This document shows, in pieces, positions 1-6,266 of a DNA stretch of 9,675 nucleotides. The stretch comes from Actinomycetes bacterium (lineage in GTDB: Bacteria; Actinomycetota; Actinomycetes; Propionibacteriales; Nocardioidaceae). The translations under genes were made by a program, and so were the position numbers. The first letter of the stretch is position 1, and every line of letters starts with the position of its first letter. The stretch spans positions 1 through 9,675 of the forward strand of contig JAHEXN010000087.1 in the NCBI GenBank assembly GCA_023252095.1. The letters are read 5' to 3'. Under the pieces are notes generated by a model. The model was not told where the DNA came from and did no database searches. It was given only the letters and a program-made list of their open reading frames with translations.

Positions 1-577
1 TGATGCGAGCACCCGCGGCGCGGACCTCCTCGACCAGCTGGTCGTGGCGCGGACGCTCGAGGATGCACACCGTGACGTCGCTGTGCGAGACACCCTTCGT
101 GCGGGCGATGATGTCGATGTTCTCGGCCACCGGGAGGCGGATGTCGATCAGGTCGCCGAACTCGGGGCCGGCGGCGATCTTCTCCATGTAGAACACCGCA
201 GACGGGTCGTACATCGAGCCTCGCGGCGCGACGGCCATGACGCTGATCGCGTTGGGCATGCCCTTGGCGGTCAGCGTGGTGCCGTCGATCGGGTCGACCG
301 CGATGTCGCACGCGGGTCCGTTGCCGTCACCGACCTGCTCGCCGTTGAACAACATGGGCGCCTCGTCCTTCTCGCCCTCGCCGATCACGACGACACCGTT
401 CATCTCGACGGTGTTGATCAGGGTGCGCATCGCATTGACCGCGACCCCGTCGGCGCCGTTCTTGTCGCCACGCCCCACCCAGCGACCGGCGGCCATGGCC
501 CCGGCTTCGGTGACGCGGACGAGGTCGAGGGCGAGATTGCGGTCGGGCGCCATGTCGGCGGGCTGAAGGCTCTCCAC
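1..577 (-). CDS. glpX: Class II fructose-1,6-bisphosphatase GlpX (C-terminal part beyond the window)
   Basis: Hydrolyses fructose-1,6-bisphosphate to fructose-6-phosphate in gluconeogenesis, in the cytoplasm; this is the usual FBPase class of Actinobacteria. The window holds the first 192 codons of a protein normally about 320-345 residues long. Visible motifs, numbered from the GTG: GDKNGAD (37-43), the metal-binding stretch GEGEKDEAPML (66-76) and DPIDGTT (95-101), the lithium-sensitive phosphatase superfamily signature. All are intact. I chose the GTG at 577-575, which adds ESLQPAD before an alternative ATG at 553-551. A TAGGAT -10-like hexamer lies exactly six bases before it, and members of the family usually carry a few residues before the conserved APDRNLAL. 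AGGA at 588-585 could also act as a Shine-Dalgarno, so the site does not discriminate leaderless from leadered use. The gene is divergent from ftsE. Identity is near certain; only the start is open. Confidence 0.96.
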   Translation of the reverse strand, partial: MESLQPADMAPDRNLALDLVRVTEAGAMAAGRWVGRGDKNGADGVAVNAMRTLINTVEMNGVVVIGEGEKDEAPMLFNGEQVGDGNGPACDIAVDPIDGTTLTAKGMPNAISVMAVAPRGSMYDPSAVFYMEKIAAGPEFGDLIDIRLPVAENIDIIARTKGVSHSDVTVCILERPRHDQLVEEVRAAGARI

Positions 578-589
578 CCGGGCATCCTA
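578..589 (-). promoter_or_regulatory. Putative leaderless promoter of glpX (-10 TAGGAT)
   Basis: On the minus strand TAGGAT (589-584) fits the actinobacterial -10 pattern TAnnnT. It is followed by six bases (GCCCGG) and then the GTG start at 577. This spacing would put the transcription start on the start codon itself. No convincing -35 is seen; CAGACC lies 17 bases upstream of the hexamer and matches TTGACA only in GAC. Confidence 0.5.
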
Positions 590-676
590 GTGGCACCGCC
601 GGGTGCGGTCTGCCGTTCGCCCCGCTGGTGGCGCGCGCGGGGTCGTCGGGTCCGCAGGGGCTGGGCATGTTCTGCC

Positions 677-688
677 TAGACTCGTCGG
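677..688 (+). promoter_or_regulatory. Putative leaderless promoter of ftsE (-10 TAGACT)
   Basis: TAGACT (677-682) fits TAnnnT. Six bases (CGTCGG) separate it from the GTG start at 689, the same spacing as on the opposite strand at glpX. There is no Shine-Dalgarno before this GTG, which supports a leaderless message. No clear -35 hexamer is visible. Confidence 0.5.
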
Positions 689-1378
689 GTGATCCGCTTC
701 GACCACGTCACCAAGACGTACTCCGGACAGAAGCGACCTGCCCTCGACGGTCTCGACCTCGAGATCGCCAAGGGTGAGTTCGTGTTCCTCGTCGGTGCCT
801 CGGGCTCCGGCAAGTCGACGTTCCTGCGCCTCGTGCTGCGCGAGGAACGGCCGAGCGAGGGCCGGGTCTTCGTGGCCGGCAAGGAGATCGACAAGCTGTC
901 GAGCTGGAAGGTCCCGAAGCTGCGACGCCAGGTCGGCACGGTCTTCCAGGACTTCCGTCTGCTGCCCAACCGCACGGTCAACGAGAACGTCGCGTTCGCG
1001 CTGCAGGTCATCGGCAAGTCCCGCGCCGAGATCGACAAGGTCGTGCCCGAGACGCTCGAGCTTGTCGGCCTGGAGGGCAAGGGGCACCGGCTGCCCAACG
1101 AGCTGTCCGGCGGCGAGCAGCAGCGCGTCGCGGTCGCGCGTGCGTTCGTCAACCGCCCCAAGATCCTGATCGCGGACGAGCCCACCGGAAATCTCGACCC
1201 GGCCACGAGCGTCGGCATCATGAAGCTGCTCGACCGCATCAACCGCACCGACACCACGGTCGTGATGGCCACCCACGACTCCTCGATCGTCGACCAGATG
1301 CGCAAGCGCGTCATCGAGCTCGACGACGGACGCGTCGTGCGCGACGAGGCCCGCGGCATCTACGGCTACCAGAGCTGA
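689..1378 (+). CDS. ftsE: Cell division ATP-binding protein FtsE
   Basis: ATPase half of the FtsEX complex, an ABC-transporter-like machine of the inner membrane that does not transport but drives peptidoglycan hydrolases at the division site or sidewall. The 229-residue length is typical. Visible motifs: Walker A GASGSGKST (36-44), Q-loop glutamine near 87 (VFQDFRLLP), ABC signature LSGGEQQ (139-145), Walker B ILIADE (159-164), D-loop NLDP (168-171) and H-switch His196. Every ATPase residue is present, so an active enzyme is expected. The start is a GTG without a Shine-Dalgarno; the reading frame begins MIRFDHVTKTY, the usual FtsE N-terminus. The stop at 1376-1378 is seven bases before ftsX, so the two are cotranscribed. 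Confidence 0.97.
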   Translation: MIRFDHVTKTYSGQKRPALDGLDLEIAKGEFVFLVGASGSGKSTFLRLVLREERPSEGRVFVAGKEIDKLSSWKVPKLRRQVGTVFQDFRLLPNRTVNENVAFALQVIGKSRAEIDKVVPETLELVGLEGKGHRLPNELSGGEQQRVAVARAFVNRPKILIADEPTGNLDPATSVGIMKLLDRINRTDTTVVMATHDSSIVDQMRKRVIELDDGRVVRDEARGIYGYQS

Positions 1379-1385
1379 GGCGCGC

Positions 1386-2297
1386 ATGAATCTCACCCTG
1401 CGGGAGCTGGGCACCAGCCTGTCCCGGAACAAGTCGATGACGATCTCGCTGGTCGTCACCATGACGGTCTCGCTGCTGCTGGCGGGCCTCGGTCTGCTGA
1501 TCCAGGCCCAGGCCGACCGCACCGAGGAGTACTTCGGCAACCAGCTGCAGCTGCAGGTCAGCCTGTGCACCGGCACCTCGAAGGCGCCGACCTGCATCGG
1601 CGGCGCCGCCACCGAGGACCAGAAGAAGGCCGTCGAGGAGGCGCTCAAGGACAACCCCGAGGTCGAGAGCTTCGAGGTGCGTACCGCCGAGCAGAACTAC
1701 GAGCGCGCCAAGGAGCGCATCGGTGACTCCGACACGGGGCGCAAGCAGCTCGAGGTCGTCGGCGTCGAGGACTTTGCCGACTCCTACTTCGTGACCCTCG
1801 TGAACCCGCAGGAGTACGACGGCGTGCTGAGCCAGGTCAGCGGCATGGACGGCGTCAACAGCGTGCTGTCGCTCGAGGACCTCCTCAAGCCGCTCTTCGT
1901 GGCGCTCGAAAAGCTGCAGTGGGCCTCGATCGGTACGGCGCTGCTCCTGATCCTCGCCGCGATCCTGCAGGTCTCCAACACGATCCGCATGACGGCGCAC
2001 GCGCGCCGCCGCGAGATCAGCATCATGCGGTATGTGGGCGCGTCGAGCTGGCACATCCAGCTGCCGTTCATCCTGGAGTCGCTCGTCGCTGCCGTCGTCT
2101 CGGCCGTACTGGCGTCGGCGGGCATCGCCGCGTTCATGGGATTCGTGGTCTACGGCTTCCTGCGCGAGAACCTGCAGATCACGACCTGGGTGCGATGGCA
2201 GGAGGCCCTCGGCGTCATGGGCCTGACCTCGCTCCTGGCGGTCGCGCTGGCCCTGCTGCCGACGCTGCTGCTGACGCGCAAGTACCTCAAGGTCTGA
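1386..2297 (+). CDS. ftsX: Cell division membrane protein FtsX
   Basis: Membrane partner of FtsE; its extracellular domain passes the ATPase cycle to a cell-wall hydrolase. The 303 residues show the classic topology: a short cytoplasmic N-terminus (RELGTSLSRNKSMT), helix 1 (about 19-41), an extracellular domain (about 42-175), then three helices (about 178-196, 226-252 and 272-295) with a cytoplasmic loop rich in Arg (AHARRREISIMRYVGAS) that is typical of the FtsX/MacB permease fold. The extracellular domain carries two cysteines, C61 and C70, in SLCTGTSKAPTC, which could form a disulfide. GAGG at 1377-1380 overlaps the end of ftsE and lies five bases before the ATG, supporting this start. 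The downstream M23 gene, with its own leader, is the likely partner of this extracellular domain (inference). Confidence 0.96.
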   Translation: MNLTLRELGTSLSRNKSMTISLVVTMTVSLLLAGLGLLIQAQADRTEEYFGNQLQLQVSLCTGTSKAPTCIGGAATEDQKKAVEEALKDNPEVESFEVRTAEQNYERAKERIGDSDTGRKQLEVVGVEDFADSYFVTLVNPQEYDGVLSQVSGMDGVNSVLSLEDLLKPLFVALEKLQWASIGTALLLILAAILQVSNTIRMTAHARRREISIMRYVGASSWHIQLPFILESLVAAVVSAVLASAGIAAFMGFVVYGFLRENLQITTWVRWQEALGVMGLTSLLAVALALLPTLLLTRKYLKV

Positions 2298-2343
2298 CCT
2301 GGCTCACGCCCGGACGTCGGTGGGGGTGGCCCTGACCCTCAAG

Positions 2344-2380
2344 GTGAACTAGAGTCTCTCCCGTCACACGAGTTCACTCA
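2344..2380 (+). promoter_or_regulatory. Putative promoter and operator upstream of the M23 peptidase gene
   Basis: In the 134-base gap after ftsX, TAGAGT (2350-2355) fits an actinobacterial -10 and would start transcription near 2362, leaving a leader of about 70 bases. An inverted repeat, GTGAACT (2344-2350) and AGTTCAC (2371-2377), brackets the -10 and expected start site, a geometry that suits a repressor or other dimeric regulator. GTCACACGA (2363-2371) and GTTCACTCA (2372-2380) are two adjacent nonamers with a shared GT-CAC-A pattern, loosely like MtrA boxes. No good -35 is seen. All of this is pattern reading only. Confidence 0.3.
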
Positions 2381-2431
2381 CGTTGCACTCGCCTGCCCGT
2401 CAGGGCACTTCCCCAGGTCGAGGTTTTCCGT

Positions 2432-3727
2432 ATGAGATCCACCCCACGGTCCGCTCTGCTCGCGTTCACGCTGACCTTCGCGCTGATCGCCGCGCTCGCA
2501 GGCCCGTCGCTGGCCGAGTCCAAGGACGACCTGCAGAAGAAGAAGAACGGCATCAACTCCGAGATCGCGGGTGCCCAGCAGGCGTACGACGAGTCCAGCA
2601 AGGCGGCGGCCGACGCTGCCGCGGCGCTCCAGGCCTCCCAGGCACAGCTGGCCGACGCCCAGGCGACGCTCGGCTCGGTGCGGGGCCAGCTCGTGGCGGC
2701 CAGGGCGCTCGACGCCCAGATGCAGGCCAAGCTCGCCCAGAGCGAGGCCGACCTGGCCAAGGCGGAGTCCGACCTCGCCGCCGGTGAGCAGCAGGTCGAG
2801 GCCTCCACGCAGGACGTCATCGCCTTCACGGTCGAGTCCCTGCAGGACGGCGGGACGGGCCTGCGGGCGTTCAACGACCTCGTGAGCGGTGCGGACCCGA
2901 CCGAGTTCACCGAGCAGGTCGCGATCAACAACACGATCGCCGACTCGCAGCTCAGCAAGCTCGACACGCTCGACGCGACCCGCGTCATGCTCGACCTGAA
3001 CGAGCAGAAGGTCCAGGCGCTGCGCGACCAGGTGCAGGTCGAGCGCGACGAGGCCGCCGCCAACCTCACCAACATCACGGCACTGGAGCAGCAGGCTGCG
3101 GCCCAGGAAGCCTCCGTGGCCCAGCTCGTCCAGGCCAACTCCGCCAACAAGTCGGCCGCCGACGCGGCGGTGGCCAGTGACGCGGCCGACGTCGCGGCGC
3201 TGGAGGCGGAGCGGGTCGCCACGGAGAACCGCATCGCCCAGATCGTGGCCCAGGAGCTCGCGGCCGCCAACGCCAACAACGGTGGAGGCGGGGGCGGCGG
3301 TGGTGGTGGAGGCGGTGGAAGCAGCACCGGCAAGCTGTCCTACCCGCTCAGCTCGGTGCGGATCACCTCGCCCTACGGCTACCGGATCCACCCGATCTCG
3401 GGCGTGCGCCGCCTGCACGACGGAATGGACTTCGGCGCCGCGTGCGGCACGCCGATCAAGGCCGCGGCGGACGGCACGATCGTCAGCCAGTACTACAACA
3501 GCGGCTACGGCAACCGGGTCATCCTCAACAACGGGGTCATCAACGGGGCCAGCATCGTCACGACCTACAACCACCTGTCGCGCTTCGCGGTCAGCGCGGG
3601 GCAGCGGGTCTCGCGGGGCCAGACGATCGGCTACGTCGGCACCACGGGCTCCTCGACCGGCTGTCACCTGCACTTCATGGTGCTGGCCAACGGCGCGCAC
3701 ACGAACCCCGCCGGCTGGATCGGCTGA
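2432..3727 (+). CDS. Secreted coiled-coil M23 (LytM-type) peptidoglycan endopeptidase
   Basis: A 431-residue exported protein with the EnvC/PcsB-like layout of FtsEX-controlled hydrolases. A signal peptide (1-28, cut after SLA) is followed by a long Ala/Gln/Glu-rich coiled-coil region (about 29-280), a run of 13 glycines (284-296) and a C-terminal M23 domain (about 300-431). The zinc site is complete: HDGMD with H329 and D333, H381 in TYNHLS, and H412-L-H414 in CHLHF. The domain is therefore predicted to be an active metallopeptidase, unlike EnvC, whose LytM domain is degenerate and acts as an amidase activator. The ATG is preceded by GAGG (2420-2423) at eight bases. It lies directly behind ftsEX, implying that FtsX binds the coiled coil and releases hydrolase activity (inference from E. 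coli EnvC, pneumococcal PcsB and mycobacterial RipC). It has its own leader and probably its own promoter. Confidence 0.92.
   Translation: MRSTPRSALLAFTLTFALIAALAGPSLAESKDDLQKKKNGINSEIAGAQQAYDESSKAAADAAAALQASQAQLADAQATLGSVRGQLVAARALDAQMQAKLAQSEADLAKAESDLAAGEQQVEASTQDVIAFTVESLQDGGTGLRAFNDLVSGADPTEFTEQVAINNTIADSQLSKLDTLDATRVMLDLNEQKVQALRDQVQVERDEAAANLTNITALEQQAAAQEASVAQLVQANSANKSAADAAVASDAADVAALEAERVATENRIAQIVAQELAAANANNGGGGGGGGGGGGGSSTGKLSYPLSSVRITSPYGYRIHPISGVRRLHDGMDFGAACGTPIKAAADGTIVSQYYNSGYGNRVILNNGVINGASIVTTYNHLSRFAVSAGQRVSRGQTIGYVGTTGSSTGCHLHFMVLANGAHTNPAGWIG
3281..3319 (+). repeat. Polyglycine linker tract (13 Gly codons) in the M23 peptidase
   Basis: Thirteen consecutive GGN codons encode residues 284-296 between the coiled coil and the catalytic domain. 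All four glycine codons are used in mixed order, so the DNA is not a simple repeat, although it remains G-rich. It marks a flexible hinge that could let the catalytic domain swing away from the coiled coil. Confidence 0.9.
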
Positions 3728-3728
3728 C

Positions 3729-3742
3729 GCCGGGCTCCCGGC
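3729..3742 (+). terminator. Short GC hairpin after the M23 gene, weak terminator candidate
   Basis: GCCGG (3729-3733) and CCGGC (3738-3742) pair around a four-base loop immediately after the TGA stop. The stem is only five pairs and no U-tract follows, so it is at best a weak or factor-dependent terminator ahead of the smpB promoter. Confidence 0.2.
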
Positions 3743-3757
3743 CTCGTCGTCGGGTGA

Positions 3758-3769
3758 GAGAATGGGCAG
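3758..3769 (+). promoter_or_regulatory. Putative leaderless promoter of smpB (-10 GAGAAT)
   Basis: GAGAAT (3758-3763) keeps the key A2 and T6 of TAnnnT. It is followed by six bases (GGGCAG) and the ATG at 3770, the same spacing as at glpX, ftsE and the PHP gene. No purine-rich Shine-Dalgarno at a normal distance competes with this reading. Confidence 0.4.
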
Positions 3770-4243
3770 ATGCCCAAGGAGACCGGCCGCAAGGTCATCG
3801 CCCAGAACAAGAAGGCGCGCCACGACTACCACGTCGAGGACACCTTCGAGGCGGGCATCGTGCTGGTCGGCACCGAGGTCAAGAGCCTGCGGATGGGACG
3901 CGCGTCGCTCGTCGACGGCTTCGCCGAGGTCGACCGCGGCGAGGTCTGGCTGTTGCAGGTCCACATCCCGCAGTACGCGCAGGGCACCTGGACGAACCAC
4001 GAGGCCCGTCGCAAGCGCAAGCTTTTGCTGAACCGGGTCGAGATCGACCGGATCGAGCGCAAGCTCATGGACAAGGGCGTCACGCTCGTGCCGCTGAGCC
4101 TGTACTTCAAGGACGGCCGGGCGAAGGTCGAGATCGCCGTGGCGCGCGGCAAGAAGGCCTTCGACAAGCGCCACACGATCCGTGAGCGGGATGCGATGAA
4201 CGAGGCGGGCCACGAGGTCGGTCGCAAGCTCAAGGGCCTCTGA
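3770..4243 (+). CDS. smpB: SsrA-binding protein SmpB
   Basis: Binds the tRNA-like domain of tmRNA (ssrA) and carries it into the A site of stalled ribosomes for trans-translation. The 157-residue length is normal. The OB-fold core shows the family motifs HDYHVEDTFEAGIVLVGTEVKSLR and HIPQYAQGTW...HEARRKRKLLL. The C-terminal tail after GKKAFDKR (from about K128), which reads the empty mRNA channel, is complete and basic (RHTIRERD). The ATG start gives the usual N-terminal lysine-rich segment (MPKETGRKVIAQNKKA). The order ftsE-ftsX-hydrolase-smpB is common in Actinobacteria. The ssrA gene, often next door, is absent here because the amidohydrolase gene begins two bases after the stop. Confidence 0.97.
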   Translation: MPKETGRKVIAQNKKARHDYHVEDTFEAGIVLVGTEVKSLRMGRASLVDGFAEVDRGEVWLLQVHIPQYAQGTWTNHEARRKRKLLLNRVEIDRIERKLMDKGVTLVPLSLYFKDGRAKVEIAVARGKKAFDKRHTIRERDAMNEAGHEVGRKLKGL

Positions 4244-4245
4244 GC

Positions 4246-5154
4246 GTGACGTCGCCGGGCGAGCCGGCCGCGATGCTCCCGGCGCCCACGACCGACGCCG
4301 AGCTTCCGGCGTACCTCGAGGCCCTCGGCCTGCCCGGCCTGTTCGACGTGCACGTGCACTTCATGCACCCGCGCGTGCTGGCGAAGGTCTGGGCGTACTT
4401 CGACGCGGCTGGTCCCAAGCTCGGGCGTGCATGGCCGATCAGGTACCGGTTGAGCGACGACGAGCGGGTCGCGACCCTGCACGCGATGGGCGTCCGGCAC
4501 TTCTCGGCCTTGTCGTACGCGCACAAGCCGGGCGTCGCCACCTTCATGAACGCGTGGAGCACGGAGTTCGCGGCCCAGCACCCGGAGTCGCTGCACTCTG
4601 CGACGTTTTTTCCCGAGCCGGAGGCCGACGCCTACGTCGCGGAGGCCCTCGAGCGAGGTGTCGAGGTCTTCAAGGCCCACGTCCAGGTGGGCGAGTTCTC
4701 GCCGGACGACCCGCTCCTCGACCCCGTGTGGGCGAGGCTCGAGCGTCATGGGGCACCGGTCGTGCTGCACGCGGGCTCCGGTCCTGCCCCGGGCCGGTTC
4801 ACGGGCGTCGAGCCGGTGCGCCGGGTGCTCGAGCGCTTCGGCGACCTTCGGCTCGTGATCGCCCACCTGGGCACCCCGGAGTGCGCCGCGTTCGTCGAGC
4901 TCGCGGCCCAGCACCCGCACGTCATGCTCGACACGACCATGGCGTTCGTCGACTTCTGGGACGACGACCGCTCGTTCGACGTCGTCGACCGGCTCGTCGA
5001 GCTGCAGTCACGCGTGCTGTTCGGCAGCGACTTCCCCAACATCCCGTACGCGTACGCCCACCAGGTCGAGGCGCTCGTCCGTCTCGGCCTCGGCGACGAC
5101 TGGATGCGCGACGTGCTGTGGCACAACGGGGCACGCCTTTTCGGGCGACCCTGA
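4246..5154 (+). CDS. Amidohydrolase-2 family (TIM-barrel) metal-dependent hydrolase
   Basis: A 302-residue member of the amidohydrolase-related family (the PF04909 type, which includes decarboxylases such as ACMSD and many uncharacterised hydrolases). Metal-site residues are visible in order: H36 and H38 in FDVHVHF, H175 in VVLHAGSG, H207 in VIAHLG, and D262 in LFGSDFPN. Lys143 in VFKAHVQVG sits where some family members carry a lysine or other ligand. The fold is therefore intact and likely to bind one divalent metal. The substrate cannot be read from the sequence. The start is a GTG two bases after the smpB stop, with only a weak AAGG upstream, so translation is probably coupled to smpB; an ATG nine codons in (4273) is an alternative. 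No neighbour gives a pathway link. Confidence 0.85.
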   Translation: MTSPGEPAAMLPAPTTDAELPAYLEALGLPGLFDVHVHFMHPRVLAKVWAYFDAAGPKLGRAWPIRYRLSDDERVATLHAMGVRHFSALSYAHKPGVATFMNAWSTEFAAQHPESLHSATFFPEPEADAYVAEALERGVEVFKAHVQVGEFSPDDPLLDPVWARLERHGAPVVLHAGSGPAPGRFTGVEPVRRVLERFGDLRLVIAHLGTPECAAFVELAAQHPHVMLDTTMAFVDFWDDDRSFDVVDRLVELQSRVLFGSDFPNIPYAYAHQVEALVRLGLGDDWMRDVLWHNGARLFGRP

Positions 5155-5179
5155 CCGGGTGCACCTGACGCCCGTCGGC

Positions 5180-5213
5180 CATGATGGGCCCGCACGCCGT
5201 CGCCTGTGAGGAG
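5180..5213 (+). promoter_or_regulatory. Putative -10 element and Shine-Dalgarno that sets the MaoC gene start
   Basis: CATGAT (5180-5185) keeps the A2/T6 of an actinobacterial -10 and would start a transcript near 5192. GAGGAG (5208-5213) lies four bases before the ATG at 5218. Because this Shine-Dalgarno overlaps the upstream in-frame GTG (5206), the ATG is the better start. Confidence 0.4.
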
Positions 5214-5217
5214 CAGC

Positions 5218-6252
5218 ATGAGCAAGACGAACCCGGGTCACTTCTTCGAGGACTTCGCGATCGGACAGGTCTTCGAGCACGCGACGCCCCGCACGATCAC
5301 CGAGGGCGACCGGGCGGTGTACGGCGCGATCTACCCGACACGGTTCGCGATCGCGTCCTCGGCCCAGTTCGCGGCGCAGGTGGGTCTGGAGCGGCATCCC
5401 GTCGAGGAGCTCATCGCCTTTCACGTCGCGTTCGGCAAGACCGTGCCGGACGTGTCCCTCAATGCGGTCGCCAACCTGGGCTACGCGGAGCTGCGCTTCC
5501 ATCAGCCCGTCGTCCCGGGCGACACGCTGCGCACGAGCTCGGAGGTCATCGGCCTCAAGCAGAACTCCAACGGCAAGAGCGGCGTCGTCTACGTCCGTTC
5601 GACGGCCGTCAACCAGCGCGGTGAGGTCGCGCTCGACTGGGCCCGCTGGGTCATGGTCCACAAGCGTGACCCGTCGCTCGAGGCGCCCGAGACGGTCGTG
5701 CCGGAGCTCGCGTCCGTCGTGGCCCCTGCCGACCTCGTGATCCCGGCCGGACTCGACTTCTCGACCTACGACTTCGCCGCGGCCGGCGAGCCGCACCGCT
5801 TCGGCGACTACGAGGTCGGGGAGAAGATCGACCACGTCGACGGCGTCACGCTCAGCGAGTCCGAGCACATGATGGCGACCCGCCTCTGGCAGAACACCGC
5901 GAAGGTCCACTTCAACACCGAGGCCCGGCCCGACGGTCGCCGGCTCGTCTACGGCGGGCACGTCATCTCGATGGCGCGCGCGTTGTCGTTCAACGGGCTC
6001 GCGAACGCGCAGCTCGTCGCGGCGATCAACGGGGGTTCGCACACGGCGCCTGCGTTCGCCGACGACACGGTCTACGCGTGGTCCGAGGTGCTGGACAAGG
6101 CCGATGTCGACGCGCCGGGCGTGGGAGCGCTGCGCCTGCGTCTCGTCGCCACGACGGGACGCGACGAGTCCATGACGCTCAAGGGCGACGACGGGAAGTA
6201 CGCCCCCGGCGTGCTGCTCGACCTCGACCTCTGGGCCCTCGTCCCGCGCTGA
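5218..6252 (+). CDS. MaoC-family double hot-dog hydratase, mesaconyl-CoA hydratase-like
   Basis: A 344-residue CoA-ester hydratase/dehydratase with two hot-dog halves (about 1-150 and 190-344). The N-terminus (TNPGHFFEDFAIGQV, HATPRTITEGD) and the blocks AFGKTVPDVSLNAVANLGYAE, GVVYVRST and RWVMVHKRDP...APETVVPEL match what I recall of mesaconyl-CoA hydratase (Mch, beta-methylmalyl-CoA dehydratase of the ethylmalonyl-CoA pathway). In the second half, H231 (KVHFNTEARPDGR) and H248 (VYGGHVIS) mark the remnant MaoC hydratase motif. No other ethylmalonyl-CoA pathway gene (ccr, ecm, mcd, mcl) is in the window, so the role is uncertain and a related branched or methyl-CoA ester is possible. The next gene begins 14 bases after the stop, suggesting an operon. 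Family is certain, the specific reaction moderately so. Confidence 0.8.
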   Translation: MSKTNPGHFFEDFAIGQVFEHATPRTITEGDRAVYGAIYPTRFAIASSAQFAAQVGLERHPVEELIAFHVAFGKTVPDVSLNAVANLGYAELRFHQPVVPGDTLRTSSEVIGLKQNSNGKSGVVYVRSTAVNQRGEVALDWARWVMVHKRDPSLEAPETVVPELASVVAPADLVIPAGLDFSTYDFAAAGEPHRFGDYEVGEKIDHVDGVTLSESEHMMATRLWQNTAKVHFNTEARPDGRRLVYGGHVISMARALSFNGLANAQLVAAINGGSHTAPAFADDTVYAWSEVLDKADVDAPGVGALRLRLVATTGRDESMTLKGDDGKYAPGVLLDLDLWALVPR

Positions 6253-6266
6253 GCCGGGCGAATCCG

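Noticed and set aside
587..1654. Open frame of 355 codons on the minus strand
   Set aside because: Antisense to ftsE and the start of ftsX; no domain recognisable, and it exists because of third-position GC bias.
2326..2337. A -35 box (CTGACC at 2332-2337) for the M23 promoter
   Set aside because: Only 12 bases separate it from the TAGAGT -10, too short for a standard promoter.
2378..4213. Long open frame of 611 codons on the minus strand
   Set aside because: It lies antisense to the M23 and smpB genes, which have clear motifs, and its translation is the repetitive Val/Leu/Asp/Arg-rich type produced opposite high-GC coding sequence.
4244..4400. A tmRNA (ssrA) gene expected after smpB
   Set aside because: The amidohydrolase frame begins two bases after smpB and no tRNA-like ends are visible anywhere nearby.
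5142..5174. CGGGCG/CGCCCG with a nested ACCC/GGGT as terminator of the amidohydrolase gene
   Set aside because: The outer stem is six pairs around 21 bases and overlaps the stop codon; no U-tract follows. Such short matches are common by chance at this GC content.
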